Of a stretch of 64,000 bases of DNA, positions 35,520 to 47,755 are shown piece after piece (the stretch's first letter is position 1; every line of letters starts with the position of its first letter). Source of the DNA: Tetracentron sinense (taxonomy: Eukaryota; Streptophyta; Magnoliopsida; Trochodendrales; Trochodendraceae); the NCBI GenBank assembly GCA_015143295.1, contig CM026554.1, positions 48,730,627-48,794,626 of the forward strand, given 5' to 3'. Under the pieces are notes generated by a model. That model was not told the DNA's origin. It saw only the letters and a program-made list of their open reading frames with translations, and ran no database searches. Made by a program: the position numbers and the translations under genes.

Positions 35520-37472
35520 GGGGTCGTTCGGATACACTTCCGTTTTTCTGTTTTTATTTTTTGTTTTTAAAAATTAGAAAAGACTTTTTGTTTTCAAATT
35601 TTTAAAGTAGGAAACATGTTTGGTATTACTATCTGTTACTTATTTTTAAAAAAAGAAAAACAAAAAAAGGCTTCTGATAAACATGATTAAATAATTCAAT
35701 TCATGGTGGTGGTAGTGGTGAGTGGTGGCGGTGGGTGTAGTGTGGTGGTAATGGTGGCCGTGGTGGTGGTGGGTGGTGGGTGGTGATGGTGGTGGATGGT
35801 GGTGGTGTGGTGGTGGATGGTGGGTGGTGGGTTGTGAGTTGTGGTGGTGGTGGTGGTGTGGTGGTGGTTGTATTGTGGAGAGTAGTGGTGGTGGTGGGTG
35901 GTGGGTTGTGAGTTGTGGTGGTGGTGGTGGTGTGGTGGTGGTTGTATTGTAGTGAGTAGTGGTGGAAGTGGGTGGTAGTGTAGTCAAGGTATCTAGGCGA
36001 TGCTTAGGCGATTAGGTCTGGCTAGGCGAGGCTTTGCTTAGGCGACGTCCAGGCAATGTCTAGGAGATAAAAATAATTAAATTATATTTATATATATTAA
36101 ATATATTTATATGTAATATTAATATATACACATTATATAAATAATAGATAGATAATTAGTTTGAAGTTTTCTAACTTTTAAGGTGATTTTGAGTGTTGAC
36201 TTTGGATATTGCTTTTAAAGTTTAAATGCACCACATATATTGAAGATAACGTTTTTAGACTTTAAAAGAGAGTTTCAAAATAGAGTTTAAGAGTTTAAAT
36301 GATGGTTTTAAAATAGGATTTAAAATGAGAAATGTTTAATTTAACGTCGCCGCATTCCACTGTAGAGGAATGTGCGGTCCATAACACCTATCAGTTACGG
36401 TTAAGATTCATTCACTCCTGGGGTTAAGCAATCTAACCTTAGTTTTTGAAAACAAAATATATTAACTTTAATTTTCTTAAGCTTAACCATAGTTAAAGGA
36501 GTATTAAAAGGGAACGTGGATACAACATTTGACTACATAGTTAAATACGTGGTGGGCTAATCACTACCCCATTTAAAATATGGTTTAAAAGAAGTTTTTA
36601 AATGAATTTTTAAAATAAGATTTTAGAGGAGGGTTGAAAAGAGTGGTTTAAAATAAGTTTTTAGAAAAAAAATTGTATGGGCCGCCTAGGCGACCACTTA
36701 GCGCGTAGATGCCTAGGCATCGCATAGGCGACCACCTAGGTGACAAATAGTGAATTTCGCCCGCCTAGAGGAGCGCCTAGGCGGTTCAGGCCCAAAAACG
36801 CCTAGGCAACGCCTTGACTACACTGGTGGGTGGTGATGGTGGTGTGTGGTGGAGGTGATGGTTGTATTGTGATGGTGGGTGGTGGTGGCGGTGGAGGTGG
36901 TGGTGGGTGGTGAGTAGTGGTGGTGGTGGATGGTGGTAGTATTATGGTGGTGGTGGGTGGTGATGGTTGTGGGTGGTGATGGTGGTGTGTGGTGGAGGTG
37001 GAGGTGGTGGTTGGTAGGTGGTGGCGGTGGAGGTGGTGGTGGGTGGTGAGTAGTGGTGGTGGTGGATGGTGGTAGTATTATGGTGGTGGTGGGTGGTGGG
37101 TGGTGATGGTGGAGGTGGTGGTTGTATTGTGGTGGTGGGTGGTGGTGGCGGTGGAGGTGGTGGTGGGTGGTGAGTAGTGGTGGTGGTGGATGGTGGTAGT
37201 ATTATGGTGGGTGGTGGGTGGTTGTGATGTGGGTGGTATTGTGGTGGTGCGGTGGTTGTTTTGGGTGGTGGTGTTGATGGTGGGTCCGTGTTTTCCATTT
37301 TTGTTTTTTGTTTTCAAAAACAAAGAAAGTAAAAAAAATTTTGTTATCTTGATTTTCAAAAATCTTGTTACTAATTTTTAAAAACAAAAAGCAGAAACAT
37401 GTTTATCAAATATGTTTTGTGTAAATTTTTTTTTTTTTAAAACAGAAAACGAAAGTGCAACCAAACGGGGCC
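35520..37472. mobile_element. PIF/Harbinger-type MITE with (TGG)n arrays, containing a nested element
   Basis: Left end GGGGTCGTTCGGATACACTT; right end AAAGTGCAACCAAACGGGGCC. Flanked by TTA at 35517-35519 and 37473-37475, the Tourist target duplication. TGG/GGT-rich arrays fill 35700-35970 and 36825-37290. The 848-bp element 35977-36824 is inserted inside. It is the same family as 26003-26970, inverted. Confidence 0.78.
35977..36824. mobile_element. TIR element with CTAGGCG repeats, nested in the TGG array
   Basis: Perfect 13-bp inverted ends AGTGTAGTCAAGG / CCTTGACTACACT, with degenerate CTAGGCGA repeats near both ends and an AT-rich centre. The flanks are TGG-array on both sides, so the target duplication length is ambiguous. 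The centre contains a TTAACCATAGTTAA fragment of the foldback family. No transposase. Confidence 0.78.
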
Positions 37473-37834
37473 TTATGTTCCGTCTATTTCAATGTAAAAT
37501 ATGCGAAAACAAATTAAATTCATAAGAAATTTCATTTTTTCTTAATTAAGTAAATTATTTTACGAAAAACAAATTACTTTTTCCAATAATGACTTATATT
37601 TTGAAACTACGTATAAGTTATTTTTCTAAAAAATTCTAGCCTCTTTAAAGATATTTTTAAAATTACAGAAGTACTCCCTTCACTTGTTTATTTTTCAATT
37701 ATAATTTCTTAATTTATTTTTATTTTTCATTACTCTGGCTTTACTTTCAAAATGCGACCAAAAAGAAAGTGAAAATTAATCTTTTATCTATCGTACATTT
37801 ATTTAGGTACAAACATATAATGGACCCTAAGGTA

Positions 37835-38715
37835 AGTACTCTGTCCAACACGTTTGTTGGGGCTCTCTGATTTCCTTGAGGATGGATCAATTCCCCAATA
37901 GGGGGCTCAAAGAATGGTGGAATATTTGGACTGATATGGACCTCGATAAAGTTAATAAAATGATGTACATTTCAACCTGTGCGGCAGTCCTCTGGTTTTT
38001 TTGGAAAACTAGGAATGGAAAAGTTTTCGAGGCAAAGGATCCAAATCCTTCCCTAGTCCTCTTTCAAGTTCAGAAGTTGGTGTCAGAATGTATAAAGGTA
38101 GAAGGGACACTAGGAAACAACCCTTTGAACACCCTATTTAGAGCAACAATCAAAACATGCAAATGGACACCCCCCCTAACGAGGTTGGATGAAACTCAAT
38201 TCAGGTGGTGCTTCAAGTTTGCTGAGTCAGGATGCTGGGACTGGGGTAATCGCTCGTGACCACAAAGGGTCTATTATCCTTGGGCACTTACAGGCTCTTC
38301 AAGGTGGATCAGCCCTTGTGTCAAAGGCCATCGCACTGCGTAATGCAGTCTCGTTAGCAATATCTCAAGGGTGGCAGCGGGTGGTTTTTGAAAGTGATGC
38401 TCAAGCCTTGGTCACGATACTACTTCAACCAACATCCAAGGGGCCGTCTGAAATTTTAGCAATTGTAGGGAACATCAGAATGAAGCACACACAAATCCCT
38501 CATTGGATGGTCACTTTTTGTCCGCAGAAGTTGAATGTTTTTGCCCATAAACTAGCACGGTCCAGTCTCAAGTAATGTTTTGTTCACTTTTTTCAGCCCG
38601 TGAGACTACTTCCTTGAAAATGTAGGAAAATTCTGACGGACAGAAGCTCTCAGGCTATTCTTGAGCTTCTTTAGTGTAATTGGTACTTTCCAACAAAAAT
38701 AAAATAAAATAAATC
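37835..38715 (+). pseudogene. 5'-truncated LINE, ORF2 C-terminus (RNase H) and tail
   Basis: Reads WWNIWTDMDLDKVNKMMY and AVLWFFWKTRNGKVFEAK, then RNase H: KLNSGGASSLL..AGTGVIARDHKGSI, ALRNAVSLAISQGW, VFESDAQALV and NVFAHKLARSSLK before a stop at about 38575. There is a frame change near 38190-38230. About 115 bp of 3' UTR ends in an AAAATAAAATAAAATAAA tail. 5' truncation is usual for LINEs. It is not obviously the same family as the 4.4-8.9 kb copy. Confidence 0.82.
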
Positions 38716-39379
38716 ATGGACTATTCTAGTCAGATGTAGTAAAGCAAAACACCACTGTAGTGTTAGGGACTGATGCGACGCTTTCCGAGTCTAATCACTT
38801 CTATGGTTTAACCCAATGTTACCTGAATGTGGGTACGTTCGGTTCAAATTTGGATTCACAATTAATTACTCTAAGAATTCGTTTTGCGGTTCGCTTAGTT
38901 TTTTAGTTTAGTTCGCTAGCTTAGTCTGCTTCCATAATATTAATGTATATATATATTTTAACCATGCAAATAAATATGTTATAAATATTTATTTTAGAAA
39001 GAAAATTAAAAATTATGTTTTATGACCGGTTCACAGACCTAGGAGTCAAATTCAAAGTATAAATTTGACGAGCTTAAAGAACAAGTTTATCGGACCCAAA
39101 CAAAAAATTCGTCAAACCAAACTTATTGGGTTCCGGCATAAAGTTCGCTCATTTCCAAAACCTCAAACGAACCGAACAGTGAAGTAGTTCATTTCAAACC
39201 ACGAACTCTTGGTTCGTTCTAGTAAGTAGCAAACTAGGTAACCAACACTTCCACTTGGGGTTTGCCAGGATGATTTGTGCTACTCTGTGGTAATATTATA
39301 TGTTACATACTGTGGCCTAGTGAACAATGGCCTTGGTGGAATAAGAGATGGAAAACAAGACCAAGGGGAAGGGTTCTTT
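38716..39379. other. Gene-free interval with TTCG(G/T)TTC-type repeats
   Basis: ACGTTCGGTTCAAATTTGG near 38840 and CAAACGAACCGAACAGTGAA near 39165 look like inverted ends of a MITE, but exact limits are not clear. Confidence 0.4.
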
Positions 39380-40050
39380 CTTTTCGTGTCTCTTCTTTCT
39401 TTGTCTTCTTCATTGACCGCTAAACTCCCCAATAGCGACAACCACAATGCAGCCGCAGGACGGCGACAAGAAAGACTTGGCAACGACGATGCACTTGGAT
39501 CATCCCCCATGCTAAAACTCAAGCCTATCCCCATTAGCTGGAGCCTGGATGGACCCCCACACCCCAAATGGCTAACCACTTGATCCATAACTGTCAAATC
39601 ATGAGTAGCTTTCTTTTATCATGCATGAATCTCTATCCTTAGTCATTATCGAATTTGCAAGCTTAGTTCATATGACTAGCCACTATGCGACTATTAAGAT
39701 TAGGGCGAATAATCCCAGGATCCCAACGCACGCTTGAAGTGTTCGTCATTTTACTAAGAATAGTGCGATTAATCCCTCCCCCCTAAGACTCGTTTTTACC
39801 AATCTGACAATCCGAATCTACAAAATTGAATTGACATCATTTATTCACATGCGTGGTTCACCAATTTGTCGACATGGACAGTTTAAAATAATCTGATTAC
39901 CTTATCAACCAAACCATTAGGACAGCACATGTATGGAATTATGTTTGTTTAGTTACATGGCTAAAATCCATATCAATATATGCTTAAGAACTAATCATTT
40001 AACAAGTTCCGATGTGTTGTGCCCTGTAGAAGGGGTGACTATTGGTTAGG
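39380..40050. repeat. 3' flank shared by the duplicated NPF blocks (copy B side)
   Basis: Partner of 16380-17450: same order of conserved stretches. It begins about 1.1 kb past the stop of copy B, against about 3.6 kb for copy A, where the TRIM and the 2.15-kb solo LTR have been inserted. Confidence 0.75.
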
Positions 40051-41100
40051 ATTGCTAAGATCAGGACATGAGCTAGGACGGAGCCAGGGGCAATTGCCCC
40101 CGAACTTCTCGCCAAAAAAGTAAGTTTTATACTATATTAAGAGTATAGCCATGGGGCAAGTTTAGGGCAATCAATCTGGTCCTTTGATGAGGGCCCTAGC
40201 TTGAGCCGACCCTTCGAAGCCTGCAACATAGAGGGCTTTCATTTTCTTTAGGCTCTAAGGCCGATCCAGTCCTAAATTTGAAAGACCCTCTTACGGGAGG
40301 GTCGAGCCCGATAAACACTGGCCAACCCTCCACTTTATATGCTATACCATATATCATATTCTATAAAATATATTACATACATATATAATATAATAACTTC
40401 AGACTTATGATAACCTAAGGCTAAAACATACCACTTACTTGTATGTATAACATACTACAACTGTAATATAGTCACATTTTTTCTTATTGGTTTTAATCTA
40501 ACAAAGTTATTGTGTGAATGTGTAATAAAAGTGTGTGTAATAGAAGAGTAGTCACTATCCAAAATTTTCATGTAAGTTATAACATTTTTTTTTTTTGCCC
40601 TTTCATTAATCTAATTGTACTAATTTATCTCTTTTGTAACAAAATTGTATATAAGGGTAGTAGTCCTCATCTGGCATTATCAGTCCCAACTCTCAAGCCA
40701 AAGAAAAAGGAGGATTATATGGGAGATTGATAGTTAATGTAGGAAATTGCTAATACATGATGAAATTTTATTTTTTTTGTTCTTTCGGCCTTGACGTGGC
40801 CGTAGCCCTATAGGGTAGGGCTTAGGCCTAGCCAGTCCAAGCCCTCTAAGGGCTAGGGCCTCACCCCAGTGAATAAGGGCCGGGCCAGGTAAACCCTAAG
40901 CCCTGCTTTGATAGCCTTAGGCAATTGCCCCTAACTTTAAAATTAATAATAATAATAATAATAACAGAAGAAATGGTCCACAAACTTGACACTCAAAACA
41001 AACATTCATAGACCAATATTTTGTACCTGCCTAATTCAGATCCTCCACTCTTCTCCTCCGGCAACAGGGTGGCATTGAAATCCCCGGCTACCGAGATTGA
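40051..41100. other. Gene-free interval with repeated GGCAATTGCCCC motif
   Basis: GGAGCCAGGGGCAATTGCCC at about 40081 and GGCAATTGCCCCTAACTTT at about 40919 are similar. Between them is GGCCC/GGGCC-rich sequence (40190-40330, 40790-40910). A related GAGCCAGGGACAAGTGTCCC is at 58690. Probably an old TIR element; an (AAT)n tract is at 40944-40962. Confidence 0.4.
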
Positions 41101-41178
41101 TATTGGGATTGATTATTCTCACAATACAACTGAGATACAAACTGAAACAAAAACTATATAGATTTCATGTAATTAATC

Positions 41179-44100
41179 TCATGAGTGTTTAGCCAAGTTT
41201 TGTTCGATATCCAAAAGGGAGCCTTCATTTTGGATTTGTTCACTTCCCTTGTAATGATATCGATCAGCACACACTAGAAAGTAGATCAGATTCAGGAACC
41301 CCATAGCTGCTATAACGAAATAGTAGTAGTCGACCTTACCGTCGTTAATATCTTTTACCAACCAACCGGAGCTACCATGTTTTCCGGTGCTGTTGTGCAC
41401 AACAAACACAACCAAACTGCTAAAGTAGCTAGCCCCACCCACAGTGCAATAGATGAGCGAGTTAGCTATGCTTCGCATATGCTCAGGGAACTGCTTGTAG
41501 TAGAACTCGATCTGTCCGATAATATTGAAAGCCTCAGCAAAACCCATTAGAATGAGCTGTGGAGCAAGCCACATGACCGATATTGGTGCAATCCCATCAG
41601 GCCGAGCATGTAAAAGAGCTGAAGCCCTTCTCTTCTCCTCCACCAAACCAGAAACTACCATTGCTAGTATGGAAAACACGATCCCAATTCCCATTCTCTG
41701 GAGAAGGGTGATGCCACCTTCATGTTTAGTGATTCTTCGAAGCGTAGGGACAATGGCGCGGTCGTAGATCGGAACCCATATCCCCAATGTGAGCATCGAT
41801 ATGATCACTAGTGATCCTGCAGGGATCTGAAACTTGTGTCCCAGGTGCCTGTCCATTTTCAAGGCTTGTGATATGGTGAAAGTCGCTTGTTGAGACATTG
41901 CAGTGAAGCAAATGATGCCACTAGCCCATATTGGAACAATCCTTACTAGGCATTTAACCTCTTCAACCTGTTGGATGCTACAGAGCCTCCATTGTTTCGC
42001 ACATGATCCGTCGGGGTTTAATTCGCCCTCGACTATAACAGCGGCTTTGTTTAGAATTCTGAAATTACAATATCAATATAAATATATTTGGATTTAGTAA
42101 CATTATTATGACTGTATAAGTAAGCATATAATTACATTCTTATAGTTGTATCTAGTTAAGCAAATTACATTTTTTGCATGAAATTCACCAATTATAAATT
42201 ATATTAGAATATAAAATGATGAACAATCATAAACATAAGTTGGATATTGCTGATCTGGTGTGGCAGGTTTACCTGGACTGATCTGCTGTGGCGGGTTGCG
42301 GCTCACGTCGCACCCTCGGGGATTAGTCTTGACCCAAAGGGTGTGAATGATAATAATATCGCTAATAGATAGGTCAAATTTAATATTATTGGATCAGCCA
42401 AATCGCCAATAATGAGCATTCGATCACCGTTGTCATTCCCACAATAAGAAAATTTGTCAAATTTTTGAAAAAACTATGAATTATTAGTAAATTTGAGATA
42501 TTTCGAATTGTTCACGAATTTTAAATTTGTCGTTTATCCACGAAATTATTTTCAAATTATTTGCTAATCATTCATTTAGTTCAACAAGTAAAATAATTAT
42601 TTTTTATATTATCTAATCAAATTATTTGATATGTTTTTATAATTATTAATCTTTTTATATTTTTTCTAAATTTTTCCAAACTTAACTCTTGTTGAATTTT
42701 TTCCACACCCCCAACAAGTTGGGTGATTCATAATACTTCAAATCGAAGTGTAAGTATAATGATAAAGTTATTAATCTATTTAGTGCAGGTAGACCAATTG
42801 CCACAACCAATTAGTGAAATTTGATAGCAATGGTGTTTGTAGCCTTAGGATATAAAAGACAAACACATTATCCACACATCATAAAATTGTCAAATTTAAA
42901 TATTAAAAAATAAAGTTGACTTTGTTTTTAATTTTTTAACCAAAGTGCATATCTGGCAATTTTATGATGTGTCAATAGCTTACTAGTCCTTTTGTTGCTT
43001 TGAGTTACAACGATCATTGCTGCTAATTAAGTTCTATCCCGTCCAAATGTGGAGTGCACCAACTTCAGTATGCTTACTTCATATTGGCACACTGCATAAC
43101 ATTCAAATCAAATGAATATGGTACACCAATTTTTATATTATTACCGCTTCACACCCTAATCAATGGGCATACAAGTCCATGAATATGATTGCATCACATT
43201 CAAATCATGTTGATGGTGGTGTATCAATTTTGATGTGTTTGCTTTACACATGAATCAAAGGAGTAGGGTGTCCAAATCTGATGGAGTGCACCAACTGCAG
43301 TGTGCTCACTTCGTATTGGTACACCGCATAACATTCAAATCAAGTGGATAGGTTGCACCAGTCTCATTTCGCTCCATACCCTAATCATAGGGCATACAAG
43401 TCTGGATATGATTGCACACCACTCAAATCATGACATGATACACCCACCCTCTCTCTCTCTCTCTCTTTCTCCCCAACGACCTAACAGCCCCACTAGAGGG
43501 AATACTGCTAGCCCTCTTAAGAGTAGGGGTGTCAATGAACTGGGTTCGGTCCGGCCCGACCAAACCCATTTAATAAACTGGCTGGGCCAGCCCACTTATT
43601 AATTAGGCCTAATTGGGCCGGGCCAGCCCAATTAAAAAAACGTATGCAATTTGTCGCCAATAAAATAAACAGGCCTAATCTGACTGAGTTAGTTGAGCTA
43701 AGTCTGATTAGAAGTCTACCCAAATAGGTCACGTGCTTTAGACTCCAATTCCAAGCTCAGCCAAACTAATAATAGGGTCGGGACGAGCAGGCCTAGAACT
43801 GTTCAGCCTGGCCAAGCAGGCCAGGCCGGGCCGGGCAGGCTCGCGGGCCGGCACAGCCCATTGACACCCCTACTCTACGGACAATTTTATTTTTTTTGTG
43901 AAACACAAATATTTCTTTACTTTGTTTTCTCTCGTTCTTTCTTCTTAATTAGATGTTGCTCTCTCTAAAGAGCATAATTAACCCTCCAGATTTATCTGGA
44001 CGGAAAAAAAACGTCTTCCACACCAAATAACCAACTCCAGTTGGTGGAGGATATTTGGCACTTAGACTTGAAATGTCTCTTCCTTTGAGACTGGTCGAAT

Positions 44101-45664
44101 ATGATATAGATACTTAACCTGAACTGCTGGGTGAGAGGGAGCTTTGAGACAATAGTAGTCCCTTTCAATGGAGGATCGTAGAGAACTCTAGGAAGCTCTT
44201 CTGTAGCAGGAAATTTAAGGTGACGCTTCTTGTAAGCAGCCACACACGCTTGGGCAATGCCAGAGAAGACACTCCCCTCAGGTTGGACATACACATAAAC
44301 CCGCATGCCTAGGAAGAATAGCACGATCGATCCCAACATGAGCGCAGTCGGGATGCCGAGACCCCAAGCCCAACTGATGGAGTCTTGGATGTAAACTACG
44401 AGAGTGAGAGCGACCATCACCACAACTGTAAAGGTGAAGTAGTACCAGTTAAAGAAGCTGTTTATCCCTTTCCTTCCTTCATCGGTGGTGTGGTCGAACT
44501 GGTCTACACCGAAGGGGAGGCTGCATGGCCTTATCCCTCCTGCACCTATTGATAATAGTCCCAAGGCCAGGTATAGGACCCCCATCTGATTCTTTGTGGG
44601 ACCTATGCACTGATCATCTTCTAGCTGTTGTGCGGTGCATGGTGGTGGATGCAATTCTGGAATGGCTGCCGTTAAAGTTAGAGTCACCATTCCCTGTGAA
44701 GAAAATATATCTCAGTAACAAAATGTACAGAGCTCAATCCACCTCCATGACCTAAGTTGATGTCTTCTCATGTCAGAACAGGAAAGGTGATAATTTTTAA
44801 TAGAGATTGGAGTAACATAATAATGTGGGTGAGATATACTGAATCACAATCAGTATCTTAATCCCAATCTTTACTCAAAGATTTAGATTAAATTTGATTG
44901 ACATCTTTGTATAAATTTTGGCCGATATAAACACATGGAATCCTCTACAGCTATAACCGGACTCATTGGAGTCTAGTTACAACACAACAACTCTTTTAAC
45001 TCTAATTAACAACTTTAACCTTTAAAGTAATATTTCTTTTTTGGAAATAGTTAAGGTATCCAAGAAATCCATTTACATATCTTTGACTTTATTGGTCTTG
45101 CACCCCTTTCTTAAATACTTACCAACTGCTCTCTTTTTTTTCCTAAAAAGTAGAGTTAGATGGTTGAACCCTAAGTGTGAAACTTAATCACAGTTAAGGG
45201 GTATTAAAAGGGACACATATTAGACCTATGGGACGTAACTGGACTGCAGGGAATTCGGTTATAACAGTAGAGAATTCGAAGTCAAACACTATTATGGGTC
45301 AATGTAATGAGACATGAAAAATTATAGAATCATATATTTTACAGGTTTAAGGGTAGAAGGAGATATACCAGAAAGGAGGCGAAGGAAGCAAAAGCAATAG
45401 TTTGAAATCTGCCAAGATATGCATCAGAGATGTAAGCTCCGATCAAGGGTGCAAAATTAGTGGTACCGAACCAGATGTTGGAGACATTTGTAGCGAAGAC
45501 CTGATCCATGTGAAACTGAGTAAGTAGGTAGACCATGAAGTTGGCTAGCAACCCGAACGTTGCTAGTCTCTCGAACGTTTCGTTCCCTGCATATTAACCG
45601 TCGTCTTTGTCAGCTCAACTACCAAAACAACTGTCATCAAATAACAAACATATATATACAAACA

Positions 45665-45708
<44 letters not shown>

Positions 45709-45917
45709 CCTAAAACGTAAGGCATGGACTTCCATCCTCCGGGCTTCCTCTGGGGTGTTTCAAAATGTACAATAACACCGGATTCTTCCACTGGTTTCGT
45801 TACCGGCGACGGCGACGGCGACGGCTGTGATGACGAAGATGGCGAAGGAGAGATTGGAAAGTATTTCATGAAGCAGAAGCATGAAGGACTTGATTTCTCT
45901 CCCACCATTTTCTTCAT
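41179..45917 (-). CDS. NPF: NRT1/PTR family transporter (NPF), copy B
   Basis: Close paralogue of the transporter at 21-25.5 kb, with the same four-exon structure and phases: 45710-45917, 45369-45586, 44119-44693 and 41179-42058, giving 626 aa. It starts MKKMVGEKSSPSCFCF, followed by a Ser/Pro run that is longer than in copy A. ETFER (about residues 72-76), FMVYLLTQFHMDQV, GAGGIRPCSLPFGVDQFD, FFNWYYFTF and YYKQFPEHMRSIANSL are all present, so proton coupling and the 12-helix core look intact. The visible differences from copy A are mostly conservative, in the N-terminus, the central loop and the C-terminal tail (DIEQNLAKHS). Intron 3 (42059-44118, 2.06 kb) is expanded here, with a hAT-type MITE and a SINE piece, while intron 2 is short (675 bp): the reverse of copy A. 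Which substrate it carries, and whether the copies differ in it, cannot be told. Confidence 0.94.
42256..42345 (+). mobile_element. SINE 3' fragment in NPF-B intron 3
   Basis: GGTTTACCTGGACTGATCTG, GGCTCACGTCGCACCCTC and GGGATTAGTCTTGACCC match the SINE at 24311-24490. Confidence 0.65.
43524..43872. mobile_element. hAT-like MITE rich in GGCCCG in NPF-B intron 3
   Basis: Inverted ends TAGGGGTGTCAATG / CATTGACACCCCTA with GGGCCGGGCC-type arms. The 8 bases outside each end match poorly, so the target duplication has decayed or the ends are older than they look. Confidence 0.65.
45120..45235. repeat. Fragment of the TTAACCATGGTTAA foldback family
   Basis: In NPF-B intron 2: TTCCTAAAAAGTAG, GGTTGAACCCTAAG, CTTAATCACAGTTAAGGGGT and ATTAAAAGGGACACA, in the order seen in the full copies. 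Confidence 0.55.
45655..45708. repeat. (AT)n(GA)n microsatellite at the NPF-B exon 1 donor
   Basis: ATATATA units run into GAGAGAGA directly beside the 5' splice site of intron 1. Copy A has a GA tract at the same place (25292-25320). Confidence 0.9.
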
Positions 45918-46370
45918 AGTATTACTCTATTTCTCAGTCCCTCTCGAGGTAGTTGAATCGATCGAATCCTTACGGGCACCCCTATTAATAGGGAAGAGGG
46001 AGTGGGAGTGAAGATAAGAGAGCTGTTTGGCTGACGAAAGAGCAGCGTCCTTGGGGATCATGTCGAGAGCGCGGGTTTGCTAGTACAGCTAGCCGTACAG
46101 AAGCTCGTGTCCTTGCTCTTTTCTTTCCTTCCCTTTCCTAGAGAACAGGGTGAATATATTTCATATATTTATTGTAATTTATTAAGGTTTTTTTTATCTA
46201 ACTGTCTTCTGGTTTTCTCTGGGTAAGGGAAGCAAATCGTCCTAAGGTTCTTCCAGTGGCCATTAAGTGTTCAAAGGCTTGGATCCATCCTGTCTGTACG
46301 GACTTAAGGAGAGCCTTATAAAAATATGTGATTAAAATATCTGGACAGTACCTCCTATGGAGGACTGGTG
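45918..46370. promoter_or_regulatory. NPF copy B upstream region
   Basis: The first 100 bp or so match copy A upstream (GATCGAAT, GGGAAGAGGGAG, GGCTGACGAAAGAG). No specific binding site is supported. Confidence 0.4.
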
Positions 46371-46725
46371 ATCTTCTCCGGTTGTAACCGGTTTTTGATA
46401 AAACCGGTTACTCCCCTGTGGTCACCACATGTCCCTTTTTATACCTCTTAACCATGGTTAAGATTCACTTACTCCAAGGGTTCACTCACCTATATTGGTT
46501 TTTAGAAAAAATATTTAAAATAAATTAACCTTAGGAGTTGGTAAATTTTAACCATGGTTAACAAATTTTTCAAAATATTTTTTCTAAAAACCAAGAATAG
46601 GTGGGTAAACCTTAGGGGTGAGTGAATCTTAACCATAGTTAAGAGGTACCAAAAGGGACATGTGGCCACCTCAAGGGTGTAACCGGTTTTGGCAAAACCG
46701 GTTACAACTGGAGAGGAATAGGTGC
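46371..46725. mobile_element. Foldback element, TAACCGGTT tips, copy 1
   Basis: Left arm GGTGATCTTCTCCGGTTGTA, TAACCATGGTTAAGATTCAC and GGTTTTTAGAAAAAATAT; right arm is the mirror image, ending GTTACAACTGGAGAGGAATA. Both arms contain a near-perfect palindrome GTAACCGGTTTTGnnAAAACCGGTTAC. No coding capacity. Confidence 0.75.
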
Positions 46726-46924
46726 CGGGAGACAATGGGATATTTTGTAGCATCTCTGCACATGCTTTAATTACCGATATACCATTATTTATGGGAAGTA
46801 ATTTAAAATTGTTGATAATAGGAACAATCGAGAGTCTAGGTTGCAAGATTGAATATCCAAATGTGCCGACACTTAAATTGGGCCCACTATTTAAAGAATT
46901 TGTAAATTGTGGTCTTTGATTTTT

Positions 46925-47270
46925 AAAAGACCGGTGATCTTCTCCGGTTGTAACCGGTTTTGGTCACCACATGTCCCTTTTTACACCTCTTACCTATGGT
47001 TAAGATTCATCTAATCCTAGGGTTCACCCACCTCTCTTGGTTTTTAGAAAAAATATTTTTAAAAAATTAATCCTAGGAGTTGGTAAAATTTAATCACAGT
47101 TAACAAAAAATTTTATTTTATTTTTTTAAAAACCAAGAATAGATAGATGAACCTTAGGACCGAGTGAATCTTAACCATAGTTAAGAGGTATCAAAAGAGA
47201 TATGCAACCACCTCCGAGGCGTAACCGGTTTTGGCAAAACTGGTTACAATGGAGAAGAATAAGTCTCTGT
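46925..47270. mobile_element. Foldback element, TAACCGGTT tips, copy 2
   Basis: Same structure and orientation as copy 1, about 200 bp downstream of it. TTTTTAAAA before the left end and TTTTAAAAA after the right end may be a 9-bp target duplication. Confidence 0.75.
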
Positions 47271-47467
47271 TTTAAAAAGATCGGTCTTGCTCTGGATACT
47301 ACCCACTATCCAGAATTTTCTATCACTTTCCTCTATTTATTTGCAATGTTGTCACATCTACAACTCTCATAAATGTATTTAATCAAATCTGTATACCTTT
47401 AAAATTCAGCCAGGTCTAGGAATAGAAAACCTACTAGAGGAGCAACAATCTTACTTAGTACCTAGCG

Positions 47468-47755
47468 GGCCTTGGCTTGGCTCCGGCAAAGCCAGAAAAG
47501 GCTTGTCCGGTTCCATAGAATAGAGTACAAGTGGTAGAGAAGTCAAAATTGTGGGGCTCATGATTTTGACTTCTCCACTCATAAATAGACATGTGATGAT
47601 AAGTGTGTGAGAATAAGGGAAAGAGATATTAAATGGGGAGAAGTCAAAAATCATGGGGAGAAAATAAATGACTTCTCCCCGTTTTATGCCAGCTGTGGCA
47701 CAATACATGGACCCCTAAGAGCCCTTTCTGGCTTCGCCAGAGACAATCCGAGGCC
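47468..47755. mobile_element. Mutator-like MITE, second copy
   Basis: Same family as 15019-15308, in inverted orientation: ends GGCCTTGGCTTGGCTCC and AGAGACAATCCGAGGCC. Flanking 9-mers TACCTAGCG (47459-47467) and TACTTAGAG (47756-47764) match at 7 of 9. Confidence 0.82.

Noticed and set aside
35646-37359. Several 90-118 aa frames on the minus strand rich in His, Pro and Thr
   Set aside because: Same (TGG)n array effect in the second MITE copy.
39275-39597. About 100-aa frames on both strands downstream of NPF copy B
   Set aside because: The sequence matches the 3' flank of copy A, where the frame is not kept; noncoding duplicated flank.
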